Assembly: GCA_947444055.1 (NCBI GenBank)
Contig: CANEYR010000035.1
Location: 1 to 35,983, forward strand
Length of the DNA: 35,983 nucleotides
Direction of reading: 5' to 3'
Origin: Planctomycetota bacterium
GTDB lineage: Bacteria; Planctomycetota; UBA1135; UBA2386
Part shown: positions 24,909 to 33,078 of the stretch, piece by piece
Layout: each line of letters begins with the position of its first letter
Numbering within the stretch: position 1 is the first letter of the stretch
Translations under genes and position numbers: made by a program
The notes under the pieces: model-generated
Database searches by the model: none
What the model saw: only the letters and a program-made list of their open reading frames with translations
Told to the model about the DNA's origin: nothing

Positions 24909-25790
24909 ATGAGCCACTCGACCCTCCATCACCTTGCACTGCAGGAGAAGACTCGCCGCGAGATCCTGCACAAGAGCGACCTGATTCCGCCGCTGCCTGA
25001 CTTGGTCACGCGCTTGCTCGGCATCCTGAACAAGAAGGACACCGAACCAGCTCACCTTGAGAGCCTGCTGCAGAACGACCAAGTGTTGGTCGCCAAGATG
25101 CTGGCGATGGTCAACTCGCCGTTCTACGGGCTGAACCGCACGATTCGCACCATCAAGGACGCGGTGATGGTGCTCGGCTTCCGCGGCGTGCGCAGTCTGG
25201 TGCTCGCGAGCAGTACCGCCAAGTTCCTGCAGCGTGACTTTGCCTGTTACGGCCACCAGCCGAAGGGGCTGTGGCTGCACGCGGTGAGTGTCGCGGCCGG
25301 TTCGCGCGCCCTGGCTCGCGCCTGCCACCTCGGGGCGGACGAGTCGGAAATGTTGTTCGTCGCGGGCCTGCTGCACGACATCGGCAAGCTGCTCCTTGTC
25401 ACCTACGCCAGCGAAGCTGCCGCTGGTGCCACCATCACTGGACCGATGTGCGAGTTCGAGCGCGCGAGAGTTGGCCTTGACCACACGGAAGCCGGGGCCT
25501 TGGTCACAGCGAAGTGGAACCTGGCGCCGGAGATCCAAGAGTTGATCAAGGCGCACCACGAAGGCACCCACGACACGCTCGCCAACATGATCGCTGTGGT
25601 TCGGCTTGCGGACGCGGTCGCCCACGAACGCGGCACCGGCTACCAACCCGGGCGCGCCCCGACGGCGGTGGTGTTGCCGAGTGACCTACAGGTGCTCGGG
25701 CTCACGGCGGAGACGTGGTCCGCGCTGCGGGACCAACTCGCAGTCGTGATGGACGAGTCGGTTCTGGCCCTTGGCAACCTGAGCGCCTGA
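24909..25790 (+). CDS. HDOD-domain signalling protein
   Basis: A 293-residue cytoplasmic protein that is almost entirely one HDOD domain. The fold starts at IPPLPDLVTRLLGIL and continues with LESLLQNDQVLVAKMLAMVN, the very typical SPFYGLNRTIRTIKDAVMVL, and GFRGVRSLVLASS. The metal-type HD motif LLHDIGKLLL (about 154-163) is retained, as in catalytically competent HD proteins, although most HDOD proteins are thought to be non-enzymatic. A second helical block contains AGALVTAKWNLAPEIQELIKAHHE. It lies six bases before the GAF/PP2C phosphatase gene on the same strand, so they form one operon. It probably regulates that phosphatase or relays a nucleotide or stress signal (inference). Confidence 0.9.
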   Translation: MSHSTLHHLALQEKTRREILHKSDLIPPLPDLVTRLLGILNKKDTEPAHLESLLQNDQVLVAKMLAMVNSPFYGLNRTIRTIKDAVMVLGFRGVRSLVLASSTAKFLQRDFACYGHQPKGLWLHAVSVAAGSRALARACHLGADESEMLFVAGLLHDIGKLLLVTYASEAAAGATITGPMCEFERARVGLDHTEAGALVTAKWNLAPEIQELIKAHHEGTHDTLANMIAVVRLADAVAHERGTGYQPGRAPTAVVLPSDLQVLGLTAETWSALRDQLAVVMDESVLALGNLSA

Positions 25791-25796
25791 GCTGCC

Positions 25797-27491
25797 GTGA
25801 GTACCGCTCTCGTCAAGGATCGAGGTGCTGCGCACGGAACGGCGATGGCCGAACTGCACGCCTTCCGTTCGCAAGATGAACTGGAGCGCGGCTTGTCGGC
25901 GAGTCTCGTGCGCATGCTGGGCCGCACCGACGCTGCCCTGTGCCTCGCGGATGACGTCACCGGCACCCTGCAACTGCGACTCGCGTTGGGGGACACCTGT
26001 CCAATCCGCAGCCGCCAGCGCGTTCGCGCCGAAGACTGGCCACTGCCAGCGGCACAACGGCTGCCGATTCAGTTTCGCAGCCACGTCCTGGGCGAATTGT
26101 GGATTGGCGCCGCGGTCGATGACGCCACGCAGGCCCATCTTGAAGAGCTGCTGGTGCACTACGGCACGGCCCTCGTCAATTTGACCCTCAACGCCGAATC
26201 GCGGCAGGCGACGGAAGACTACTGCGCCAGCTTGCAGGCGCTGGAGGAAGGCATCGTGCTCTTCCAAGAAGAGGATCCGGCTGCCGTCACCGCACGTTTG
26301 CTCAGCCTTGCTTCCAACATGGTGCAAGCGACGGCAGGAGCGCTCTACGTGCTGCACGAAGTCGGCAAGGCCGATTCGGGTCTTCGTCTCGAGCAGGCGC
26401 TCGGCATGCCAGACTCGTTGTTGGCATCCTTCCGCGGCGTCGATGGCTGCTTGTGGCCAGACGTGCTGTTGGACAAGCCGGCGCACCTCGCTATGCGCGC
26501 GCCGGATGGCGCCGAGGCCATGCAGTCAGGCGATGGGGCCATGGCGATGCTGGATCCGGAGTGTGTGCCACGCATCCTGCAGAGCCTGATCGTGCTGCCG
26601 CTTCGTTACCACGGCGTGCAAGCAGGGGTGTGCCTGTTGTTCAACCCGTTGCTCGACGCGACCCAGCCGCGCGACTTTCTCGGACGACTGCAAACGTTCG
26701 GCCAACTGGCCGCGGCGGTGTTGCACCGCTTGAGCCTCGAAGCGATGAGCGCGAACAGTGCCAGCATCGCGCAGGAGATCGCTCTGGCCGAGACGATCCA
26801 GAAACGCCTGCTGCCAAGTGGGCCGCCATCCACGGACGAGTACGAGTTTGCCTGGAGCACGATCGCCGCGAAGAGCATCGGTGGCGACTACCTGGACCTG
26901 GTCACGTCGGACCTCGGCGACATCTATGTCGTCATCGCCGACGCCAGCGGGCATGGCATCAACTCCGCCTTGTTGATGAGTTCGTTCCGCGCCAACTACC
27001 GCGGCAACGCGGCGTGGATGGAGCCGAATGAACTGGCCGCTTCCCTGAACGTCGAAGTCGTGAACGAGGTCGGGCCGACGGGCATGTTCATCACCGCCGC
27101 CTTGCTGCGCATGGAACGCGAAACGCGGCGCTTGTCGGTGTGCAGCGCGGGCCACAATCCCACCATGATCTGGCGGGCCAAGACCTCGACGGTCGAGTGC
27201 TTGAACTCCAACGGACCACCCTTGGGATTTGTCGCGGGGGCCGAATTTGACAACAGCGAGACGGTTCTCAATCCGGGCGATGTCGTGCTGCTCTTCACGG
27301 ACGGCATCACGGAAGCCTGCGACGACAACCTCGACATGTTTGGCGAAGACCGCCTGCAAGCACTGCTGTGCGCCCATGCCACCGACACGGCCAAGCAACT
27401 GTTGGATGCGTTGCGCGCCGACTTGGCGGCGTTCACCGGCCGCGAGCGCTACGAAGACGACGTCTCGATGATGGTCATCAGGGTTTGCTGA
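25797..27491 (+). CDS. PP2C/SpoIIE-type Ser/Thr phosphatase with GAF-like sensor domains (RsbU-like)
   Basis: A 564-residue cytoplasmic protein starting at the GTG at 25797. Residues about 20-145 and 165-310 look like two GAF-type sensor domains. A coiled linker (IAQEIALAETIQKRLLPSG) joins them to a SpoIIE/PPM phosphatase domain (about 345-564). The metal-binding motifs are all present: SIGGDYLD, IADASGHGINSALLM, CSAGHNPTMIW, LFTDGITEA and the final YEDDVSMMVIRV. Such enzymes dephosphorylate anti-sigma-factor antagonists in partner-switching pathways. No anti-sigma antagonist or kinase is adjacent, so the substrate lies elsewhere. The stop falls in the first copy of a short tandem repeat. It is the second gene of an operon with HDOD. 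Confidence 0.88.
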   Translation: MSTALVKDRGAAHGTAMAELHAFRSQDELERGLSASLVRMLGRTDAALCLADDVTGTLQLRLALGDTCPIRSRQRVRAEDWPLPAAQRLPIQFRSHVLGELWIGAAVDDATQAHLEELLVHYGTALVNLTLNAESRQATEDYCASLQALEEGIVLFQEEDPAAVTARLLSLASNMVQATAGALYVLHEVGKADSGLRLEQALGMPDSLLASFRGVDGCLWPDVLLDKPAHLAMRAPDGAEAMQSGDGAMAMLDPECVPRILQSLIVLPLRYHGVQAGVCLLFNPLLDATQPRDFLGRLQTFGQLAAAVLHRLSLEAMSANSASIAQEIALAETIQKRLLPSGPPSTDEYEFAWSTIAAKSIGGDYLDLVTSDLGDIYVVIADASGHGINSALLMSSFRANYRGNAAWMEPNELAASLNVEVVNEVGPTGMFITAALLRMERETRRLSVCSAGHNPTMIWRAKTSTVECLNSNGPPLGFVAGAEFDNSETVLNPGDVVLLFTDGITEACDDNLDMFGEDRLQALLCAHATDTAKQLLDALRADLAAFTGRERYEDDVSMMVIRVC

Positions 27492-27530
27492 GCGGCCCCG
27501 TTTGCTGAGCGGCCAGTTTGCTGAGCCGCC
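27483..27530. repeat. Three direct repeats across the phosphatase stop codon
   Basis: The unit gtttgctgagcggcc occurs at 27483-27497 and 27500-27514, and with one change (gagccgcc) at 27516-27530. The first copy holds the last codons and TGA stop of the phosphatase; the others fill the gap to rpoN. The base change lets gcggc in copy 2 pair with gccgc in copy 3, giving a weak hairpin between convergent genes. Confidence 0.75.
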
Positions 27531-27536
27531 ACGCCG

Positions 27537-28973
27537 TCAAAACGTCTTGCGACGCGAACTGCTCGCGATGCCCAGCGCCTTGCGGTACTTGGTCACGGTG
27601 CGCCGCGCGATGTGCACGCCGCGCTTGCTGAGTTCTTCGACTAGCTGATCGTCCGACAGCGGATTGTCCCGGTCTTCCACCTCGACGATGCCCTTCAGCG
27701 TGTCCTTCACGGCCTGCTGGCTCACCATGTCGCCAGCATCCGACATGGTGCCGCTGCTGAAGAACCGCTTCATGTCGAAGATGCCCTGCGGCGTTTGAAT
27801 GAACTTGCCCGACGCCGCCCGACTCACGGTCGAGATGTGCACGTGCACCGCGTCGGCGATGTCCTGCATCTTCATCGGCTTCAAGTGCTGCACGCCGTGG
27901 CGAAGAAAGCCTTCCTGCCGCCGCACGATTTCGTTGGCGACGCGTTCGATGGTGTTCTGGCGTTGGTGCACGGCCTCGATGAACCACTTCGCCGCCTCGA
28001 TCTTGCGCCGCAGGTACTCATAGACCTTGGGGTCGTTGCGCGCTTCTTGCAGCAGGTTGCGATAGACGGACGAAATGGTCAGCTCGGGAATGGAGCCGCG
28101 TTGCGTCTTCACCTCAAAGCGGCCATCGATCTCATCGATGACGACATCCGGCACGACGCCGGTGGCGGGGCCAGGCTGAAACTCGGCACCTGGATGCGGG
28201 TTGCAGTGCACACGCAGGAACTCCCAGCACTCCTTGATCTGATCGAGCGAGGCGTTGGTGTCCTTGGCAATCTTGGGCAGCTTGTTCATCGCCAAGTCGT
28301 CGAGGTGGCTCTCGACCAACTGACGCGTCAACGCCGGCACGAACGTCATGTGCGCGAGCTGCATCAGCAGGCAGTCGCGTAGGTCACGGGCACCGACCCC
28401 CACGGGCTCCAGATCGCGCACGACTTCCACCGCCTCTTCGGCCAACGGCAATGGCACCAGCAGTTGCTGCGAGACGATCTCTGAGCTGTCGGTGAGGCGG
28501 CCATCTTCGTTGAGCGAAAACACGATGTGCTCGACGACCCGCAACAGCTCAGGATCCGACTCCTGGGTACGAGCCTGCATCATCAGGTACTCGGCGAGCG
28601 AAGTGGTCCGGCCCGGCGTGTTGTTGAGAGCCTCGAACTTCTTGTCCTCTTCATCGCCGCTGTAGCTGCCTTGCCGCTGCCGCCAATTCGGCTCCAACCG
28701 CGCTTCGAGCTGATCGATCTGCGCCGAGAACTCGCGCTGCAGGCGATCGTCGTACTGGCCTTGGTCGGGGGCAGGTTCCACCGGCGCCGTCGCTTGCTCA
28801 GGCCGCTCGGACTCGTCTTTGCGTTCGAGGAAGACGTTCTCCTGCAGTTCTTGGTCGATCTGGTCCTTCAGTTCGAGCAGCGGCAGCTGCAGGACCTGCA
28901 TCGCCTGAATCATCTGCGGCGACTGAATGAGTCGCTGCTCGGTTCTCAGGGATTGGGTCAGGCCAAGACGCAT
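27537..28973 (-). CDS. rpoN: RNA polymerase sigma-54 factor
   Basis: A 478-residue sigma-54 of normal length. Region I is the Gln/Leu-rich activator-contacting segment (LTQSLRTEQRLIQSPQMIQA, residues 5-24). Region II is acidic (about 50-95). The core-binding domain follows. The DNA-binding part has a helix-turn-helix near IADAVHVHISTVSRAASGKF and ends with the RpoN box ARRTVTKYR (456-464). It needs AAA+ enhancer-binding activators, none of which is in this window. It is convergent with the phosphatase gene, follows the secretin-like gene by 78 bases on the same strand, and may be read through from that operon. The ATG at 28971-28973 gives the canonical N-terminus. Confidence 0.97.
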   Translation of the reverse strand: MRLGLTQSLRTEQRLIQSPQMIQAMQVLQLPLLELKDQIDQELQENVFLERKDESERPEQATAPVEPAPDQGQYDDRLQREFSAQIDQLEARLEPNWRQRQGSYSGDEEDKKFEALNNTPGRTTSLAEYLMMQARTQESDPELLRVVEHIVFSLNEDGRLTDSSEIVSQQLLVPLPLAEEAVEVVRDLEPVGVGARDLRDCLLMQLAHMTFVPALTRQLVESHLDDLAMNKLPKIAKDTNASLDQIKECWEFLRVHCNPHPGAEFQPGPATGVVPDVVIDEIDGRFEVKTQRGSIPELTISSVYRNLLQEARNDPKVYEYLRRKIEAAKWFIEAVHQRQNTIERVANEIVRRQEGFLRHGVQHLKPMKMQDIADAVHVHISTVSRAASGKFIQTPQGIFDMKRFFSSGTMSDAGDMVSQQAVKDTLKGIVEVEDRDNPLSDDQLVEELSKRGVHIARRTVTKYRKALGIASSSRRKTF

Positions 28974-29051
28974 GCACCCCTTGTAGCCCCCAATGGAGCA
29001 GCGGTCACGGGTACGGATCGTGGTACTTGGCGAAAGGTGAAGAACGCGCGC

Positions 29052-30716
29052 TCACCAGCGCAGGATTGTGGCGAGAGCGGAACGATAGCCGCGACCATCG
29101 ATGGTGATCGCTGGTCCGTCGCCGTGCTCAGTGGCTTGGCCATTGGCAAGGGGCCCATCGTGGCTGGCGGCAGTGCGCGCCACTTCGGTTGCCATCAGGA
29201 CGCCGCCGCCCGGCATCACGCTGCGCGCTGGCGGCGGCATTGCGTGCAGTTGCTGCACTCGCAACTGCAAATGCATCGAGTCTTCGAAGGGCGCGACGTT
29301 CGCCGACAACCAACAGCCTGATTGCAGCATCGACACCGAGGGATCAAGGATGCCGGCTTCTTGGGCGATCACGGGGTGCAGGTCGGCGATGACATTCGTC
29401 TCCAGCACGCGGACCATCGTCAGCTGACGGCCGAGCAGCGTGGGCAGGGTCAGTTCATGCAGCGAGGGCGCGCTGCCGGTGCCGCTGTTGTCGACCACTG
29501 CCAAGGTGCCGGTGTGTGCCAGCGTGACGTTGCGCACCAGCCGATCCTGCAGCCCGCGCAGGCCAGCTTCCGCCTTGGCCAGCACCGCCGACGGGCCATG
29601 AACAAACATAAACCCCGCGCCACAGCTCGCCTCCGCGGCGAACGCGTCGCGCACGAACTGGATCAGATCCTCACTGCTCATGTGGCCGAAGCCTGGCGTC
29701 GCCCGCTCTTCCATCGCTGCCGCACCGGGCAACGGCACCCGACTGCCAAGGCCAGCGTCGGTGATGGCGCCGCACGGGAAGATGCCGAGTCCTTCTTGCA
29801 CGAGCTGAGCAGGTGGCGTGCGACTGCTGACGCGAAGGGTCACGATGCGTTGGCCGCCGCTGGCGGCGTGCCCGCGCAACGTCACCGCCAACGCCCCGCC
29901 GTTGGTGATGCGGCCGGAGCAGGCGCCGCAATCCGTCTCCAACAAGGGAAGTTCGATCTCAGCGGCGCCGGGCAAGCCAGTCTGCACCGTGCGCACGACG
30001 CCACGCCGCTGCGAGCTCGCGAACTGCACATGCACGGCGAATTCATCGCTGCCCAAGAGCCCGAAGGCGCGCACCACGGCATGGCTGCCTTCACCGTATT
30101 CATCGGTGGTTGGCTGGGTCATGGTCTGCTTCTGCGCCACCTCGGCATCGAGATCGCGCACGTAGCGCGACCAGCGCATGCGCTCGAGGGCGACCGCCGC
30201 ACCGTGGCGGGCGGTGGCGACGCTGCGCGCTAGCGGTACGCGGTTGCCGACAAACTTGGCGTAGTCAGCGGCACTGAGAAAGGCGTTGGGCGTTTCGCGA
30301 TCGGCAGCATCCCAGACCGAGAACTCAATCTGCAGCGGCCGCGCCAACACGGCGCCCGCCAAGCGCACGCGTTCTCGCATCTTGGCGACCTCGGTGGCTT
30401 CGCCGACAACGACCAGCGCTTCATTCAGAGCGTTGATGTGCAAACGGCCGGCTTCGATCTCAGCCATGGCGGTCTCGCGCAGCAGGTTGAGCATGTCCTC
30501 GGTCGCCATCGAGCAGTCCGAAGCCGTTGCCTGCAACAGGTCGCGTTGCTGCTGCTCGGTCGGCCTCTGCAACAACGTTCCCCACGCGGGCACGCTGCTC
30601 GCGGGGTGTGAGCTCACGAAGTGCTGCAGCGGCAGGATCTCGGTGATCGGGGCTTGGCCTTGTGGCGACGCCACCGACGAGAACAACAGACAGAGTGGTA
30701 GCAGGGAAGCGATCAT
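29052..30716 (-). CDS. Secreted secretin-like protein (type II/IV secretion outer-membrane type)
   Basis: A 554-residue exported protein with the signal MIASLLPLCLLFSSVAS (cleavage near ASP-QG). Residues about 70-150 resemble the N-terminal secretin pattern (EIEAGRLHINALNEALVVVG, then LARPLQIEFSVWD). Near 425-490, LTMVRVLETNVIADLHPVIA, ILDPSVSMLQSG and LSANVAPFEDSMHLQLRVQ resemble the C-terminal secretin beta region seen in planctomycete secretin-like proteins. The middle is not recognised. Several cysteines (e.g. DCGACSG) may pair. It lies 48 bases after the anti-sigma/HEAT gene on the same strand, with a GspF-like gene at the head of the cluster. The assignment is by pattern only; it could be a diverged relative without pore function. 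Confidence 0.5.
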   Translation of the reverse strand: MIASLLPLCLLFSSVASPQGQAPITEILPLQHFVSSHPASSVPAWGTLLQRPTEQQQRDLLQATASDCSMATEDMLNLLRETAMAEIEAGRLHINALNEALVVVGEATEVAKMRERVRLAGAVLARPLQIEFSVWDAADRETPNAFLSAADYAKFVGNRVPLARSVATARHGAAVALERMRWSRYVRDLDAEVAQKQTMTQPTTDEYGEGSHAVVRAFGLLGSDEFAVHVQFASSQRRGVVRTVQTGLPGAAEIELPLLETDCGACSGRITNGGALAVTLRGHAASGGQRIVTLRVSSRTPPAQLVQEGLGIFPCGAITDAGLGSRVPLPGAAAMEERATPGFGHMSSEDLIQFVRDAFAAEASCGAGFMFVHGPSAVLAKAEAGLRGLQDRLVRNVTLAHTGTLAVVDNSGTGSAPSLHELTLPTLLGRQLTMVRVLETNVIADLHPVIAQEAGILDPSVSMLQSGCWLSANVAPFEDSMHLQLRVQQLHAMPPPARSVMPGGGVLMATEVARTAASHDGPLANGQATEHGDGPAITIDGRGYRSALATILRW

Positions 30717-30764
30717 GGTGGTCTCTTGGCAAACAAGTCTTGGCCGACAATCAGTCAGAGGCGT

Positions 30765-32435
30765 TCAGTCAGAAGCCGTGCCGCGGTCGCGGAACCAGCT
30801 GGCGACGCCTGGAAACTCAGACAATGGGCCGCGGTGCAGCTGGTGCCGTTCGGTCGGCGACAGCGCCAGCCCTTCGATCCATTCGCGAGCCGATTCGTGA
30901 CCAGCGCGCGCCAACGCTGCCCGCAGCAAGAAGGCCTCCGCGGGTTTGGCGTGGGCGACGATCGACCTCAGGTCGGCGTGCGCAAGCCCCGACAGCGCGA
31001 ACGCCGCGGCGTGAGCTTCCTCGTGATGCTGGCAGCGAGCATGCGCCAGCAACACGGCGACGGTGTCCCCATCGCTCGCACAGCCAAGCGCCAACAAGCA
31101 CTGCACCCGCCGCGATTCCATCCGCGACACCTTCAGCTCAGCCCGCACTTCCGCGAACACCGCGGGCGGCTGGCCCAAGAACGCCAACTGCGCCCAGTGC
31201 GGATCGCACACGGCGAGGTCGCGCACCAACAGTTCGCGCCAAAGGTCGAGCAACAAGACCGCCCCGCCACGTTCGCGCGCGCCACAGCGAAGGGCCGTGG
31301 CGACCACTTCCAGCACGTCTGGATGACGCCGCACCAACCGCCGCAACAAGCGGTCGAGCTGGTCGATCTGCAAGCGCGCCGCCATCGCCACCGCCGCACA
31401 GTGATCGCGGGTCAGGCCAACGCCCGGCCCATCGCAGGCGACCAGTTCGGCGGCGAGCAAGCCCACGGCGTGCCGATCGTCGCGCACCAAATCGAGCAAA
31501 CGACCATGCACGACGAAGTCGCTCGCCGCCACGTCGCCGCACCCCGCCAACGCCCCGACCAACGCCCGCAACGCCACCTGCGGGGCTGGCGCGAAGGGAC
31601 GACACGCCGCCAACAACTGGGTGGCGGCGTGCAACCGCTCGCCAGCCATTGCCTGCGACGCCGCGACGCGACGTGCCAAGGCCTCTGGGCTACTGATCAC
31701 CGCCTGGGGATCCGCCGCCGCCTGTTCTTGCTGCAGGCGCAATCGCCGCACGGCATCGCTCGTCGCTAGCAAGGTCGAAACTGGCGGTGGTGTCGGCGCC
31801 ACGACCCGTGCGGGCTGGGGCTCGGCGACGACCACGGCGGTAGTCCGTCCTGCGGAGATCTTTGCCGCGATGACGGCGTGCACCGGATTAGCTGCCGCTG
31901 CGGAACCAAAGAACGACGACAGCAAAACGGCCGCGGCGACGGTCGCAACGACCAACCACACCGCTACGGAACGGTGGCGCGAGGTCGGCCCCTTCGCACT
32001 CGCCACCGCCTTAGCAACCGGCGCGGGCTCAGCAACTGCCGTCGCTACCGCAGAAGGCACCACAGAAGGCACCACAGAAGGCACCACAGAAGGCACCACA
32101 GAAGGCACCGCAGTAGCAATCGTCGCAAACCACCGCGCTTCGACTTCGCCCAGTGCCGCCCCTGATCGCACCGCATGCACGACGAGCCCCGCCCCCGCGG
32201 CCTTGGCCAAGGCCGCATCCAAACGGCGGGCGCGTCGCAACGCCGTCTGGCAGGTTGGGCAGTCTCGCCAGTGCGCCTGCAGCGTTTGGCCACAAGCAAA
32301 CTCGTAGCCGCTCTCACCGCCGCGCGCGGCATCGTTCGCACTCGGCGAGAAGGCATCACCGTCCAGATCCCCATCGAGGTGCAGCGCCAGCACCGCGTCG
32401 GTCTTCGGACAGTGGGGGAGGATGTGGCCGTTCAT
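30765..32435 (-). CDS. Anti-sigma factor-like membrane protein with zinc-finger N-terminus and HEAT-like C-terminus
   Basis: A 556-residue protein. The N-terminal anti-sigma zinc finger has HWRDCPTC (H55, C59, C62) after LALHLDGDL. A VPSV repeat linker (109-129) leads to one membrane helix (SVAVWLVVATVAAAVLLSSF, 156-175). The external part has a Pro-rich stretch, then about 330 residues of Ala/Leu-rich helices that look like HEAT or Armadillo repeats (e.g. RVQCLLALGCASDGDTVAVL). Its ATG overlaps the stop of the ECF gene by ATGA, the classic layout of a cognate sigma/anti-sigma pair. I infer that the HEAT domain senses an envelope signal, perhaps the state of the secretin-like product encoded next. 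Confidence 0.75.
   Translation of the reverse strand: MNGHILPHCPKTDAVLALHLDGDLDGDAFSPSANDAARGGESGYEFACGQTLQAHWRDCPTCQTALRRARRLDAALAKAAGAGLVVHAVRSGAALGEVEARWFATIATAVPSVVPSVVPSVVPSVVPSAVATAVAEPAPVAKAVASAKGPTSRHRSVAVWLVVATVAAAVLLSSFFGSAAAANPVHAVIAAKISAGRTTAVVVAEPQPARVVAPTPPPVSTLLATSDAVRRLRLQQEQAAADPQAVISSPEALARRVAASQAMAGERLHAATQLLAACRPFAPAPQVALRALVGALAGCGDVAASDFVVHGRLLDLVRDDRHAVGLLAAELVACDGPGVGLTRDHCAAVAMAARLQIDQLDRLLRRLVRRHPDVLEVVATALRCGARERGGAVLLLDLWRELLVRDLAVCDPHWAQLAFLGQPPAVFAEVRAELKVSRMESRRVQCLLALGCASDGDTVAVLLAHARCQHHEEAHAAAFALSGLAHADLRSIVAHAKPAEAFLLRAALARAGHESAREWIEGLALSPTERHQLHRGPLSEFPGVASWFRDRGTASD
32051..32110. repeat. 12-bp minisatellite, five copies, inside the anti-sigma gene
   Basis: Five tandem copies of cagaaggcacca (last base g in copy 5) encode repeated Val-Pro-Ser-Val in the linker between the zinc finger and the membrane helix. 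The unit is a multiple of three, so copy changes by slippage lengthen or shorten the linker without a frameshift. The near identity of the copies suggests recent expansion. Confidence 0.95.
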
Positions 32436-33037
32436 GGCTCGAGGTGCTCCCCAAGGCGGGCCATCACCTTGCGCCGCGCTTCCAACACATGCATGCGCGC
32501 AGCGACTGCCGTGCAGACCAGCACGGTGCCGATGGCCGCGTAGTCCAAGCCCTCGACCGCGCGCAAGTGCAACGCCGTGCGTTGGCGCAGGGTCAGCCGT
32601 TCCATCGCTTCCTCCAGCCGATCTTGCAGTTCACGCGCCATTGCATCGTGCTCAGCCCGCGCATCCAGATGGTCCGGCACGTCCAAATCGCCGATCGGCT
32701 CCGCCCCTTTGCCACGGCGCCAACGTTCGGGTTCTGCCGCCAGCCGCACGAGAATGCGAAACAACCAGGTGCGCAGCGCCGAGTCGCCACGAAATCCACC
32801 GAGGTTGCGGAACGCGCGAACGAGCGTCTCTTGCACCAAGTCTTCGGCCCAATGCGGGTCGCGGCAGTGACGCTTCGCCAGTGCCAACAGGGCCCCCAAA
32901 TGCGGCCGCAGCAGCGGCTGGAACGCAGCTTGGTCGCCGGCCTGACAGCGCGCCAACCAATGGCGCTCGCCTTCGGTTGGGTGGCTCACAGGCGAGTCGC
33001 TCACGCGGGGATCCATACGTCGCACCCTTGGAACCAT
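32432..33037 (-). CDS. ECF-type RNA polymerase sigma factor
   Basis: A 201-residue ECF sigma factor; an in-frame ATG at 33014-33016 would remove seven residues. Region 2 is GDQAAFQPLLRPHLGALLAL and AEDLVQETLVRAFRNLGGF, ending in SALRTWLFRILVRLA. Region 4 is LTLRQRTALHLRAVEGLDYA with the recognition helix CTAVAARMHVLEARRKVMAR. It overlaps the start of the anti-sigma gene by four bases. The GspF-like gene lies 41 bases upstream on the same strand. Transcription of the GspF-like and secretin-like genes by this factor, and autoregulation, would fit the layout (inference). Confidence 0.92.
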   Translation of the reverse strand: MVPRVRRMDPRVSDSPVSHPTEGERHWLARCQAGDQAAFQPLLRPHLGALLALAKRHCRDPHWAEDLVQETLVRAFRNLGGFRGDSALRTWLFRILVRLAAEPERWRRGKGAEPIGDLDVPDHLDARAEHDAMARELQDRLEEAMERLTLRQRTALHLRAVEGLDYAAIGTVLVCTAVAARMHVLEARRKVMARLGEHLEP

Positions 33038-33078
33038 CGATGAGGGACTGTGTAAGGCCGCACTTGGGCCTCTGCACT

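Noticed and set aside
24730..24912. Small plus-strand open frame of 60 codons
   Set aside because: It runs through the tandem dyad repeat (giving a repeated NSEIR peptide) and overlaps the HDOD start. There is no homology or ribosome site.
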